Origin: Pseudomonas putida
GTDB taxonomy: Bacteria > Pseudomonadota > Gammaproteobacteria > Pseudomonadales > Pseudomonadaceae
Direction: 5' to 3'
NCBI RefSeq assembly: GCF_025905425.1
Contig: NZ_CP109603.1
Location: 1,400,001-1,464,000 of the forward strand
DNA length: 64,000 bases
A program made the position numbers and the translations under genes. Shown piece by piece: positions 15,690 through 25,097 of the stretch (within the stretch, counting starts at the first letter, position 1; the number at the start of each line of letters is the position of its first letter). The notes beneath the pieces were generated by a model, which worked only from the letters and a program-made list of their open reading frames with translations, did not search any database and was not told where the DNA came from.

Positions 15690-15924
15690 CGTGTTACTCG
15701 TCAGGTCACGGGTGCCGGCCGCCAGCAATCCCCGTGCGGCCCAGCAGCAAGAATGTTCGCAGCGGGGAGCCGAACCTTAGCGCGTTACAGGGGGGCGCGA
15801 CAATGGGCTTGACCCCGTCAACCCAGGGATTTTCCCTACGCTGGCGGTGCTGTGGCGCAATTGGGGTGCGCAGGGGGCACGAACCGGTGTAAAAAAGCCC
15901 ACTGACATTTACCTGGAGATTGGC

Positions 15925-16872
15925 ATGCATCCGCGCAAACCCCGTATCGGTATCATCGGCAGTGGTGCAATCGGTGGCTTTTATGGATTGATGCTGGCGC
16001 GGGCTGGTTTCGATGTGCATTTTCTCCTTCGCAGTGAGTATGACGTGGTGCGCGATCAGGGGCTGGTGCTTGAAAGTGCTGTGCACGGCGCGTTGCGGAT
16101 GAAGGTACAGGCGTATGCCAGTGCTGCCGACATGCCGCAATGCGACTGGTTGCTGGTGGGGGCCAAAGCCACCAGTAACGACCAGTTGGCGCCGTTGATC
16201 GTGCAGGCTGCCGCGCCCGATGCGCGGGTGGTGCTGTTGCAGAATGGCCTGGGGGTGGAGGCGCAGTTGCGTCCGGCATTGCGCGATGACATGCACCTGC
16301 TTGGCGGCTTGTGCTTCATTTGCGTCAACCGCCAGGCGCCCGGTGTTATTCGGCATCAGGCACTGGGCGCAGTCAATCTCGGCTATCACAGCGGGCCTGC
16401 CGGCGATGGCGGCGCTGCGCTGGTGCAGGAGGGGGCGGAGCTGTTCCAGGCGGCGGGGATCGAGTCGCGGGCCATGGCTAACCTGGAGCAGGCGCGTTGG
16501 CAGAAGCTTGTGTGGAACGTGCCTTATAACGGGCTTTCGGTGTTGCTTGGCGCCAGCACCACGCCGTTGATGGCCGACCCGCACAGCCGGGCACTGATCC
16601 AGGCCTTGATGGCGGAGGTGGTAGAGGGTGCCGCTGCCTGTGGGCATGTGCTGCCCGAGGGGTATGCCGAGCATTTGTTCCAGATTACCGAGCGGATGCC
16701 CGACTACTGGCCAAGCATGTACCACGATCACGCCCAGCAGCGCCCGCTGGAGCTTCATGCCATCTATGGCGAGCCGTTGGCGCAGGCTCGGGCGGCAGGT
16801 TGCAGCTTGCCGCGCATGGAGATGCTGCATCAGGCGCTGTCGTTCATCGACCGTGCGGCTCGCCCCACCTGA
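15925..16872 (+). CDS. panE: 2-dehydropantoate 2-reductase (ketopantoate reductase) family
   Basis: A 315-residue NADPH-dependent reductase of the pantothenate pathway or a close relative. The Rossmann motif GSGAIGGFYG is at about 13-22 and an arginine in LLRSEYD follows the second strand. The catalytic lysine lies in RWQKLVWNVPYNGLS, followed by the C-terminal helical domain with MYHDHAQQRPLELHAI, which carries the conserved substrate-binding pattern. Pseudomonads often have more than one PanE-like paralogue, so the pantothenate role is likely but not certain. GGAG stands upstream of the start. The 235-bp gap before it shows no clear gene. Confidence 0.85.
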   Translation: MHPRKPRIGIIGSGAIGGFYGLMLARAGFDVHFLLRSEYDVVRDQGLVLESAVHGALRMKVQAYASAADMPQCDWLLVGAKATSNDQLAPLIVQAAAPDARVVLLQNGLGVEAQLRPALRDDMHLLGGLCFICVNRQAPGVIRHQALGAVNLGYHSGPAGDGGAALVQEGAELFQAAGIESRAMANLEQARWQKLVWNVPYNGLSVLLGASTTPLMADPHSRALIQALMAEVVEGAAACGHVLPEGYAEHLFQITERMPDYWPSMYHDHAQQRPLELHAIYGEPLAQARAAGCSLPRMEMLHQALSFIDRAARPT

Positions 16873-16976
16873 AGGCCCCACAGCCCGCGCTGGCAGCACG
16901 CCGGACGGCAAAGCGTGCGTGCGGCGCGCTGCTAAGCTGAAGCTTGCTCTGCCGCAGCGGCAGTCGAGGAGGTCGA

Positions 16977-17474
16977 ATGATCCGCTCCATGCTGTACGCC
17001 ACCGACCTCGGTGTCTACGCCCCTTTTGTCATGCAGCACGCCTTGGCCTTGGCGCGGACGTTCAATGCAGAGCTGTATGTGATCCACGCGGTGGAACCCA
17101 TGGGGCAGTTTGCCGAATCGCTCCTGCAAAGCTATCTGGATGAACAGACGCTGGACCAGTTGCACAGCCAGGGCGTCAACACGGTCATGGCCAATATTGA
17201 ACAACGTGTACTTGAAAACTTTCGCGATGAACTGGGTGAGGAGGCGGACCTGGCGGTGATCAAGGCAGTACGTGTGCGCCAGGGTGACCCTGCCCAGGTG
17301 ATCCTCGACCAGGCGCAGCGCTTGAGCGTCGATCTGTTGATTTTCGGAAGCCACAGCGCAGGTGCGGGCGTTGATGTACCGCTTGGGCGAACGGCAGTGC
17401 GGTTGCTGCAGCTATCGCCTGTGCCGGTGTATATGGTGCCGCTTGCACAGCATCTGGGGCGTAGGAAAACGTGA
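16977..17474 (+). CDS. Universal stress protein, UspA family
   Basis: A 165-residue single-domain Usp protein. The N-terminal strand RSMLYATDLG, the HALALARTFNAELYVIHAVEP helix-strand unit, DLLIFGSHSAG and the C-terminal GRTAVRLLQLSPVPVYMVP match the family; GS-x-x-AG with the later G/S cluster forms the nucleotide-binding loop in ATP-binding members. The start MIRSML follows GAGGAGG closely. A short palindrome, CTGCCGCAGCGGCAG, lies just upstream at 16949-16963. Its role is probably stress survival. It lies alone between panE and cysB. Confidence 0.9.
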   Translation: MIRSMLYATDLGVYAPFVMQHALALARTFNAELYVIHAVEPMGQFAESLLQSYLDEQTLDQLHSQGVNTVMANIEQRVLENFRDELGEEADLAVIKAVRVRQGDPAQVILDQAQRLSVDLLIFGSHSAGAGVDVPLGRTAVRLLQLSPVPVYMVPLAQHLGRRKT

Positions 17475-17513
17475 AGCTGGCTGTAGGCTATTACTGGGGC
17501 GCGTGTAACAAAA

Positions 17514-17539
17514 TAGTTCTAGATTTATTTCCAGAACCA
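17514..17539. promoter_or_regulatory. Inverted repeat upstream of cysB
   Basis: TAGTTCT (17514-17520) and AGAACCA (17533-17539) are imperfect inverted arms around a 12-bp AT-rich centre, in the only AT-rich part of the 129-bp gap. It lies 64 bp before the cysB start and just ahead of the -10-like TATAGT (17544-17549). It could be an operator, perhaps for autoregulation; this is inferred. Confidence 0.3.
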
Positions 17540-17543
17540 CTAA

Positions 17544-18578
<1,035 letters not shown>

Positions 18579-18591
18579 GCCGTTCGCGCAT

Positions 18592-18624
18592 AAAAAAACC
18601 GGCCCTTGGGCCGGTTTTTTGTTT
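18592..18624. terminator. Bidirectional intrinsic terminator between cysB and cysH
   Basis: Perfect 13-bp arms AAAAAACCGGCCC (18593-18605) and GGGCCGGTTTTTT (18608-18620) around TT. Both strands have T tracts. Confidence 0.92.
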
Positions 18625-18629
18625 GTCGA

Positions 18630-19364
18630 TCAGCCCTTGCTGATCAGGTTGCCGGCGTGCAGGCCGCATTCCTTCTGGGTTGACTCTTCCCACCACCAGC
18701 GGCCTTCGCGCTCGTGCTGGTTCGGCAGCACCGGGCGTGTGCATGGCTCGCAACCGATGCTGATGAAGCCGCGCTCGTGCAGGCTGTTGTACGGTAACTC
18801 GAGCATGCGAATGTAGCCCCAGACTTCTTCGCTGCTCATCTGTGCCAGCGGGTTGAACTTGTACAGGGTACGCTCGGGGGTGGAGAAGGCGCTGTCGATT
18901 TCCAGTGCCGCCACCTGGCTACGGGTGCCTGGGCTCTGGTCGCGGCGCTGGCCAGTGGCCCAGGCGCTTACCGTGGACAGTTTGCGGCGCAGTGGCTCGA
19001 TCTTGCGGATGCCGCAGCACTCGCCATGGCCATCCTTGTAGAAGCTGAACAGGCCCTTTTCCTTGACGAAGGGGTCGAGCTTGCTGCGATCGGGGCTGAG
19101 GATTTCGATCGGCAGGTTGTACTGTTCGCGGACCTGGTCGATGAACCGGTAAGTCTCCGGATGCAGGCGCCCGGTATCGAGGCTGAAGACCTTGACCTGC
19201 TTGTTCAGCTTCCAGGCCATGTCGACCAGCACCACGTCCTCGGCGCCGCTGAAAGAGATCCACAGGTCGTCGCCGAAGTGCTCGAAGGCGAGTTTGAGGA
19301 TGTCTTGCGGGGACTTGTTGGCATAGGTCGCGGCGAGGGCGGCGACGTCAAAGGCTTGGCTCAT
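18630..19364 (-). CDS. cysH: Assimilatory adenylylsulfate (APS) reductase
   Basis: A 244-residue enzyme reducing adenylylsulfate to sulfite. The PP-loop is FSGAEDVVL at about 38-46. Four cysteines, C116/C117 (GECCGIRK) and C205/C208 (GCEPCTRP), bind the [4Fe-4S] cluster that marks the APS-specific bacterial type rather than the PAPS reductase of E. coli. The catalytic cysteine is C233 in KECGLH. It is convergent with cysB and shares its terminator. The 88-bp gap before pabB holds its promoter; no CysB site can be assigned by eye. Confidence 0.95.
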   Translation of the reverse strand: MSQAFDVAALAATYANKSPQDILKLAFEHFGDDLWISFSGAEDVVLVDMAWKLNKQVKVFSLDTGRLHPETYRFIDQVREQYNLPIEILSPDRSKLDPFVKEKGLFSFYKDGHGECCGIRKIEPLRRKLSTVSAWATGQRRDQSPGTRSQVAALEIDSAFSTPERTLYKFNPLAQMSSEEVWGYIRMLELPYNSLHERGFISIGCEPCTRPVLPNQHEREGRWWWEESTQKECGLHAGNLISKG

Positions 19365-19452
19365 CAGGCGGTTTCCATCTTGGCTGTGGCGCTGTGCGCT
19401 CGTAATGGTGTGATGGTAACAAAAAATGTTGGTTTAGACGCCTGGCGCCGAA

Positions 19453-20796
19453 TCAGAGCTGCTGCAAGGTCTCCATCAAGACCCGCACCTTGGCGATCGA
19501 TTCTTCATACTCCGCCTGCCAGTTCGAGTCCGCCACTACCGCGCCGCCGCCCCAGCAACTGGCCTGCCCATCCTTGATCAGCAGGCTGCGAATGGCGATG
19601 GAGCTGTCCATTTCGCCACGTACGTCGACATACAGCAGCGAGCCGCAATACAAGGCGCGGCGGGTGGGCTCCAGCTCATCGATGATCTGCATGGCGCGGA
19701 TTTTCGGCGCGCCGGTGATCGAGCCACCGGGGAAGCTGTCGCCGATCAGGTCCAGAGCATCTTTGTCGGTGGCCAGTTGCCCGGTGATGCTGCTGACCAG
19801 GTGATGAACGTTGGGGTAGCTTTCCAGGCTGAACAGCTCTGGCACCTTGACCGAGCCGATCTGGCAGGTGCGGCCCAGGTCGTTGCGCAGCAGGTCGACG
19901 ATCATCAGGTTTTCCGAGCGGTCCTTGGGGCTGTGCAGCAGCTCTTCGGCATTGCGGGCATCTTCGTCGGGGTTGCTTGAGCGCGGCCGGGTGCCCTTGA
20001 TTGGGCGGGTCTCGACCAGCCCTTGGCTGACGCGGATGAAGCGCTCTGGCGAGAAGCTCAGTAGTGCGCTGCCATCGGCCAGTTGCTGGTAGCCAGAGAA
20101 CGGTGTCGGGCACGCCTTGCGCAGGGCCTGATAGGCGCGCCAGGGGTCGCCCTGGCAGGGCGCGCGGAAGCGCTGGGTCAGGTTGATCTGGTAGCAATCG
20201 CCGGCCTGGATGTAGCGTTGCACCTGGTCGAACGCCGCCTGGTAGTGCTCGGGTTTCAGGTCACCGGTCATGGCGGTCAGCAAGTGGAAGTCGCCATGAC
20301 TGGCGTAGTCGGGCGTTTCGAACAGGGCGATCAGGCGCTCGCGCTCATCGCTTGCCAGGCTTGGGTGGAACACCAGCTGGCTGGTTGCCAGCGTGTGGTC
20401 GGTTACCAATGCCCAGTTGTACAGGCCAAGCTGCGCATCGGGTAGGCCCAGGTCATCGACCGCCAGGCTTGGCAGCTGTTCCAGGCGTCGGCCGAAGTCG
20501 TAACTGAGGTAGCCGATCAGGCCGCCGGCAAACGGCAGCGCCATCCCATCGGGCACGTCGGCGTGGCCGAGTTGCGCCAGCCCGGCTCGCAGGCGTTTGA
20601 GGAAGGCGCGGCCGTCCTCGTCTGCGTGGGCGTGCAGGTGTTGCACGGGCCAGGCGCTGAGCAGGTCGAAGCGGCCGCGTTCGGCACCGGGGCGGGCGCT
20701 GTCGAGCAGGATCGCCCCGGGCGCCTGGCGCAGGCGGGCGAAATAGGCGGCAGGGTCGGGCTGGTAGGGCAGAGGGTGGAGCGTACAGGTCGGCAT
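19453..20796 (-). CDS. pabB: Aminodeoxychorismate synthase component I
   Basis: A 447-residue chorismate-utilising enzyme that makes 4-amino-4-deoxychorismate for folate. Motifs are LLSFSPERF, the PIKGTRPR loop whose lysine distinguishes PabB from anthranilate synthase (PIAGT), RSENLMIVDLLRNDLGR, FPGGSITGAPKIRAM and SLLYVDVRGEMDSSIAIRS. The N-terminal domain (GGLIGYLSYDFGR) is the usual tryptophan-binding-like half. The glutaminase PabA is not nearby, as is common in pseudomonads. It is oriented with cysH but separated by 88 bp. Confidence 0.93.
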   Translation of the reverse strand: MPTCTLHPLPYQPDPAAYFARLRQAPGAILLDSARPGAERGRFDLLSAWPVQHLHAHADEDGRAFLKRLRAGLAQLGHADVPDGMALPFAGGLIGYLSYDFGRRLEQLPSLAVDDLGLPDAQLGLYNWALVTDHTLATSQLVFHPSLASDERERLIALFETPDYASHGDFHLLTAMTGDLKPEHYQAAFDQVQRYIQAGDCYQINLTQRFRAPCQGDPWRAYQALRKACPTPFSGYQQLADGSALLSFSPERFIRVSQGLVETRPIKGTRPRSSNPDEDARNAEELLHSPKDRSENLMIVDLLRNDLGRTCQIGSVKVPELFSLESYPNVHHLVSSITGQLATDKDALDLIGDSFPGGSITGAPKIRAMQIIDELEPTRRALYCGSLLYVDVRGEMDSSIAIRSLLIKDGQASCWGGGAVVADSNWQAEYEESIAKVRVLMETLQQL

Positions 20797-20899
20797 CAGT
20801 GTGGACGGCGATGTAAAAGCGAGGAGGGCGATTGTAGACCTGTGTAGGAAATGCGCCTAGCGCTGGAACGACATTCAAACGTTGTGTTGAGACCGAGGG

Positions 20900-21017
20900 C
20901 TGCTTTGCAGCCCATTCGCGGGGCAAGCCCGCTCCCACAGATACGGTGTTGCGCTCAAGGTGCACGCTGTACCTGTGGGGGCGGGCTTGCCCCGCGAATG
21001 GCTCGCGAAGCGGCCCC
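20900..21017. repeat. REP couplet (inverted pair)
   Basis: Left element 20900-20940 (GCTGCTTTGCAGCCCATTCG, GGGCAAGCCCGCTCCCACAG) and right element 20972-21017, its approximate reverse complement, with 31 bp between. It is the standard P. putida-type palindromic repeat, positioned after the RimK-like gene and ahead of pabB. Confidence 0.9.
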
Positions 21018-21029
21018 GTCGTTACTGAC

Positions 21030-22010
21030 TCAGCGCGGATGCACGTGCCCGAACAACCCTTGTGATACACGAACGCGCTGTTCGGCATCTTCGGTCACGC
21101 CATCTTTGGCCAGCGCCTCGATGTGCGCCTCGATGGCATGGGTGCGCTGGGTCAGCCCGCAGTCGTTGGCAATCTGGATGTTCAGGCCCGGGCGGGCATT
21201 GAGTTCCAGGATCAGCGGGCCCTTTTCCTGGTCCAGTACCATGTCCACACCGATGTAGCCCAAGCCGCACAGCTCGTAGCAGCCGGCCGCGAGCTTCATG
21301 AAGCCGTCCCAGTTCGGCAGTTGCACGCCGTCCACGGCGTTGGTGGTGTCCGGGTGCTTGCTGATGATGTTGTTCAGCCAGGTACCACGCAGCGTCACGC
21401 CGGTGGCCAGGTCGACACCCACACCGATGGCGCCTTGGTGCAGGTTGGCCTTGCCGCCCGACTGGCGGGTCGGCAAGCGCAGCATGGCCATGACCGGGTA
21501 GCCCATCAGCACGATGATGCGGATGTCCGGCACGCCTTCGTAGCTGATGCTCTTGAAGATCTGGTCCGGTGTCACCCGGTACTCGATCAGCGCCCGGTCG
21601 CGGTGGCCGCCCAGCGAGTACAGGCCGGTAAGGATGCTCGAGATCTGGTGCTCGATCTCTTCGTGGCTGATGATCTTGCCCGACACCGTACGGTAGCGGT
21701 CCTCGAAACGGTCGGCGATCACCAGGATGCCGTCACCGCCAGCGCCTTGCGCCGGCTTGATGACGAAATCACTGCGCCCGCCAATGATCTGGTGGAGCTT
21801 CTCGATCTGTTTCTCGGTCTCGATGATGCCGTACATTTCCGGCACATGGATGCCGGCTGCGAGCGCACGCTCCTTGGTGATGATCTTGTCGTCGACGATC
21901 GGGTACAGGTGGCGCTTGTTGTACTTCAGGACATAGTCCGCATTACGCCGGTTGATACCCATGATGCCCCGGGCCTCCAGGGCTTTCCAGGTCTTGATCA
22001 GTCCGAACAT
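21030..22010 (-). CDS. RimK-related ATP-grasp amidoligase (alpha-L-glutamate ligase-like)
   Basis: A 326-residue ATP-grasp enzyme. It shows KPAQGAGGDGI (85-95, nucleotide-binding lysine and glycine loop), DIRIIVLMGYPVMAMLRLP and ELNARPGLNIQIAN near the C-terminus, where the glutamate and asparagine bind magnesium. Family members ligate an amino acid through an acyl-phosphate intermediate; RimK adds glutamates to ribosomal protein S6. This branch differs from RimK and is found with the two upstream genes. Its start overlaps the stop of the 7-TM gene by one base (TGATG), indicating coupling. It probably adds amino acids to a peptide or envelope target, but neither donor nor acceptor is known. 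Confidence 0.86.
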   Translation of the reverse strand: MFGLIKTWKALEARGIMGINRRNADYVLKYNKRHLYPIVDDKIITKERALAAGIHVPEMYGIIETEKQIEKLHQIIGGRSDFVIKPAQGAGGDGILVIADRFEDRYRTVSGKIISHEEIEHQISSILTGLYSLGGHRDRALIEYRVTPDQIFKSISYEGVPDIRIIVLMGYPVMAMLRLPTRQSGGKANLHQGAIGVGVDLATGVTLRGTWLNNIISKHPDTTNAVDGVQLPNWDGFMKLAAGCYELCGLGYIGVDMVLDQEKGPLILELNARPGLNIQIANDCGLTQRTHAIEAHIEALAKDGVTEDAEQRVRVSQGLFGHVHPR

Positions 22011-23545
22011 CAGGCATCAGCCTTCTTCAGGAACGCCTTGAAGCGAACGAGCTCGGTCAGGCGGTAGCCGCGGTAGCGACCCATCGCCAGCATGAAGCCC
22101 ACCAGAATCAGCAGCACCGCCGGGAAGGTAAACACGAAGTACACCAGCTCCGGCACCATCATCAGCAGGTGCGCCACGGACGCTGCGAACAGGGTGCCGA
22201 TGGCCACTTTCATGGCATGGCCACCGCCACGCTCTTCCCAGGTGATCGACAGGCGTTCGATGGTCATGGTCAGGATCACCATCGGGAACAGCGCCACCGA
22301 CAGCCCGCGCTCCAGGCCCAGTTTGTGGCTGAACAGGCTGATGGCGGCGATCAGCACCACCACGAAGGTCAGCACCACCGACAGGCGTGGCAGCATCTGC
22401 AGCTTGAGGTGTTCGAGGTAGGAGCGCAGTGACAGGCCAAGCGCCGTGATCACCGTGAACAGCACGATGCCGAAGCCTAGCTGGGTCTCACGGAAGGCCA
22501 GGGCGATCAGTACCGGGGTGAAGGTACCCAGGGTCTGCAGGCCGATCAGGTTGCGCAGGACCAGGATCACCAGCACGCCAATCGGGATCATCACCATGAT
22601 CATGAAGGTCTGCTGGGTCTGCAGCGGCAGCCCGTACAGGGAGTATTCGAGGAAGTCGGCGTCGGTGTTCTCGTCGGTCAGCTTGGCCAGGCGGATGGCG
22701 TTCATCTCGCTGTTGTTCATGCTGAAGGTGACATTGGCTTTCTTGCCGCCATCGACGGTGATCAGGTTGTCGTCACCGGTCCACCACAGCAGGCGGTCGC
22801 TGGGCAGGCCCTGCTCGCCGGTGTCCGGGTTGAAGTACAGCCAGTCGTTGCCGTTGAAGCTGCGCAGCCACAATTCTGGGGTCTGCGGGGTATCGGCGAC
22901 CAGGCGGATGGTGTGGACCTTCTCCATCGGCACGTGCGCGATGGACAGCAGCAGGTCGATGACCTGGGCCTTTTTCATGGCCGAGGTGTCACCGGCCAGC
23001 AGCAGCTTGACGTTGTCGTCGTTGAGGTTGTTGACCCGCTTGATGGTCTCGCTGACGAAGGTCTCGACGTCGGCCGAATGCTGGCGGATCGGCGCCATCA
23101 GGGCTTCGGCGGCGATTTTCTCGGGGCCTTCGACCGCCAGGCTGTCACGGAAGGTCGGGCCCTTGATGGTGGTCTTTTCGTTGCTGTAGCGCTTGGTCAG
23201 CACCAGACGGTAGTAGAGGGTCTGGTTACCGCTGGCGCGGCGTGCCGACCAGGTTACCTTGCGGTTGCCGTCGGCACGGTTGACGCTCACCCCGTAGTTG
23301 TTGGAGATGAAGCTCTCGTTGAGGCTGACGTAGTCGCGGTTCAGCGGCGGCACGAACATCTGCACCTTGACCGGGTCCTTGGTGCTGGCCACGAACTCGA
23401 CCTTGGCGTCGATATTCCACAGGTCGTCGGTTTCATCCTCGGTCACCGGGATGCCGAGGAAGAAGATCTGATAAGCCGTGACCGCCACGCCCAGCAGCAC
23501 CAGGACGGTGATCAGGACTTTCAGATGGAGGGTAAGAGAGCGCAT
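22010..23545 (-). CDS. 7-TM membrane protein with inactive transglutaminase-like domain
   Basis: A 511-residue inner-membrane protein. One helix at about 8-30 is followed by a periplasmic transglutaminase-like region (about 35-305), in which no Cys-His-Asp triad is visible; indeed I see no cysteine in the protein. Seven helices follow from about 318 (FMIMVMIPIGVLVILVL) to 490 (VLLILVGFMLAMG), then a basic tail. This architecture is known from comparative genomics as an inactive transglutaminase fused to 7 TM helices, always near RimK-like ligases and retropepsin-like proteins. It probably presents or gates the periplasmic substrate. It starts six bases after the retropepsin-like gene and overlaps the ligase start. 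Confidence 0.85.
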   Translation of the reverse strand: MRSLTLHLKVLITVLVLLGVAVTAYQIFFLGIPVTEDETDDLWNIDAKVEFVASTKDPVKVQMFVPPLNRDYVSLNESFISNNYGVSVNRADGNRKVTWSARRASGNQTLYYRLVLTKRYSNEKTTIKGPTFRDSLAVEGPEKIAAEALMAPIRQHSADVETFVSETIKRVNNLNDDNVKLLLAGDTSAMKKAQVIDLLLSIAHVPMEKVHTIRLVADTPQTPELWLRSFNGNDWLYFNPDTGEQGLPSDRLLWWTGDDNLITVDGGKKANVTFSMNNSEMNAIRLAKLTDENTDADFLEYSLYGLPLQTQQTFMIMVMIPIGVLVILVLRNLIGLQTLGTFTPVLIALAFRETQLGFGIVLFTVITALGLSLRSYLEHLKLQMLPRLSVVLTFVVVLIAAISLFSHKLGLERGLSVALFPMVILTMTIERLSITWEERGGGHAMKVAIGTLFAASVAHLLMMVPELVYFVFTFPAVLLILVGFMLAMGRYRGYRLTELVRFKAFLKKADA

Positions 23546-23550
23546 CGGGA

Positions 23551-24087
23551 TTACTCTGCTTTAGGAGCGTCGGTGGCACAGGCAGGTTTGCCGGCCGCGT
23601 ATTTAAGGCTTGGGTCGACCAGCGCGTCGAAGTGCTTGAGCGCCTCGGAACCGATCAGCAGCGGGAACTGGAACGCGCTGCGGTCGGTGAGGTTGACTTC
23701 GATGGTGCGCAGGGCCTGGCCCATGCAGATTTCGAGTTCGATGACTGGGCGTGCGGTGTAGGCCTTGCCCGATTCGGCATCATAGTCGCCTGCCCGTCGC
23801 TTGATCTTGCTGACGCGCGCGAGGGGGCGCTCGATCGGGTGCGAGTGGGCGGCATCGATGGCCAGGTAGAAGCGCACCCAGCTCTCGCCGTTGCGCTTGA
23901 AGCGTTTGATGTCGCGGGCGCTGAGCGAGGCGGTCTTGGCGCCGGTGTCGAGCTTGGCGGCCACCTCAAGGTCAAGATCGCCCAGTTTTGCGTATTCGTT
24001 GAGACCGTACACGGTCTTGCCCGCCGCTTGGCCGATGGCCGGCAGCAGGGTGAGGCATAGCAGCAATAAAACGGGTGTAAGTCTCAT
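23551..24087 (-). CDS. Secreted retropepsin-like aspartyl protease (RimK-associated, DUF785 / 'ATP-dependent zinc protease')
   Basis: A 178-residue exported protein. The start MRLTPVLLLL was chosen because it gives a clean signal peptide ending near GQAAG (about 19-23); an upstream in-frame start would bury it. The active-site motif is KLDTGAKTAS (D47-T48-G49-A50), as in single-domain retropepsins that dimerise. Family names calling it a zinc protease are historical. LLIGSEALKHFDALVDPS near the end is a conserved block. It is the first gene of a three-gene operon with the 7-TM protein and the ligase, so it may trim a peptide that the ligase builds or modifies. The target is unknown. Confidence 0.85.
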   Translation of the reverse strand: MRLTPVLLLLCLTLLPAIGQAAGKTVYGLNEYAKLGDLDLEVAAKLDTGAKTASLSARDIKRFKRNGESWVRFYLAIDAAHSHPIERPLARVSKIKRRAGDYDAESGKAYTARPVIELEICMGQALRTIEVNLTDRSAFQFPLLIGSEALKHFDALVDPSLKYAAGKPACATDAPKAE

Positions 24088-24295
24088 AATCCTGGCGCGG
24101 TACTGTGCAGGGTTCGGGGCAAGGCGACTGGCAACGACTGCGCAAGCTTCCTCGTTCATCTGTCAACAACATGAATAGATGACAGACACGCTATCCATAC
24201 TCCGTCGGAGGCGCGGCATTCTATCACGCCGACGTCTTGACGCCAGCGCGTCGCGATCTGACAGCGGCAGGGCGGGGTTAGTTCGTTATTAGACG

Positions 24296-24307
24296 ATTGT
24301 CGACAAT
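24296..24307. promoter_or_regulatory. Candidate operator 1 of the methylcitrate regulator
   Basis: Perfect 12-bp palindrome ATTGTCGACAAT, 73 bp before the GntR start codon. The shared core TGTCGACA recurs at 24371-24378. Palindromes of this kind are typical of FCD-type GntR regulators. Confidence 0.55.
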
Positions 24308-24370
24308 ATTGATTTTGCCTTTGACTGATGGCGCTTAATTAGCTAATTTCTGGCCATGTGGTTATCAGGG

Positions 24371-24380
24371 TGTCGACAAT
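24371..24380. promoter_or_regulatory. Candidate operator 2, abutting the GntR start codon
   Basis: TGTCGACAAT ends on the base before the ATG at 24381. It fills the place where a ribosome-binding site would be expected; the only purine stretch is AGGG at 24367-24370. Binding here would block both transcription and access to the start region, consistent with autoregulation. Confidence 0.5.
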
Positions 24381-25097
24381 ATGCTGGACCTTTCCACTCC
24401 CAGCCCTGCGTTGGCAGACGAAACGGAAACCTTGTCCGAAAACGTCTTTCGGCGTATCCAGGCGGCCATCGTCAAGGGTGATATCGCCCCAGGCAGCAAG
24501 ATCTCCGAGCCGGAGCTGGCGCGTACCTACGGCATCAGCCGTGGGCCGCTGCGCGAAGCCATCCACCGCCTCGAGGGCCAGCGCCTGCTGGTGCGCGTGC
24601 CGCATGTCGGGGCGCGGGTGGTGTCGCTCAACCACGCCGAGCTGATCGAGCTGTACGAAATCCGCGAGTCGCTCGAAGGCATGGCCTGCCGCCTGGCCGC
24701 CGAGCGTATGAGCCAGGCCGATATCGACGAGCTGCGCCGGGTGCTCGACACCCATGAACGCGATGCGGCGTTCCAGGCCGGTGTCGGTTACTACCAGCAG
24801 GAAGGCGACTACGACTTCCACTACCGGATCATCCAGGGCAGCGGCAACCAGACCCTGGTCAAGATGCTCTGCGGCGAGCTGTACCAATTGGTGCGCATGT
24901 ACCGCATCCAGTTCTCCGCCACGCCCAATCGGCCGCGCCAGGCGTTTGCCGAGCACCACCGGATTCTCGATGCCATCGCCGACCGTGATGGTGAATTGGC
25001 CGAACTCCTGATGCGCCGCCACATCGGCGCGTCCAAACGCAACATCGAGCGTCACTACCTGGACGCCAACGACAACAGCCCACGAGGTGATTCATGA
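24381..25097 (+). CDS. GntR-family (FCD) regulator of the methylcitrate operon
   Basis: A 238-residue regulator. The winged helix-turn-helix lies at about 17-85 ([40 protein letters not shown]), followed by an all-helical FCD effector domain with [17 protein letters not shown] and [25 protein letters not shown], where aspartate and histidines would bind metal and ligand. It overlaps prpB by four bases (ATGA), so it is the first gene of the prp operon and probably its repressor, released by 2-methylcitrate or a related acid. This replaces the sigma54-type PrpR of enterobacteria. Two TGTCGACA sites at its start suggest autoregulation. Confidence 0.9.
   Translation: MLDLSTPSPALADETETLSENVFRRIQAAIVKGDIAPGSKISEPELARTYGISRGPLREAIHRLEGQRLLVRVPHVGARVVSLNHAELIELYEIRESLEGMACRLAAERMSQADIDELRRVLDTHERDAAFQAGVGYYQQEGDYDFHYRIIQGSGNQTLVKMLCGELYQLVRMYRIQFSATPNRPRQAFAEHHRILDAIADRDGELAELLMRRHIGASKRNIERHYLDANDNSPRGDS

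Noticed and set aside
16949..16963. CTGCCGCAGCGGCAG palindrome before the UspA gene as a terminator of panE
   Set aside because: The stem is seven bp with a one-base loop and no T tract, so it is unlikely to terminate; it may be chance in GC-rich sequence.
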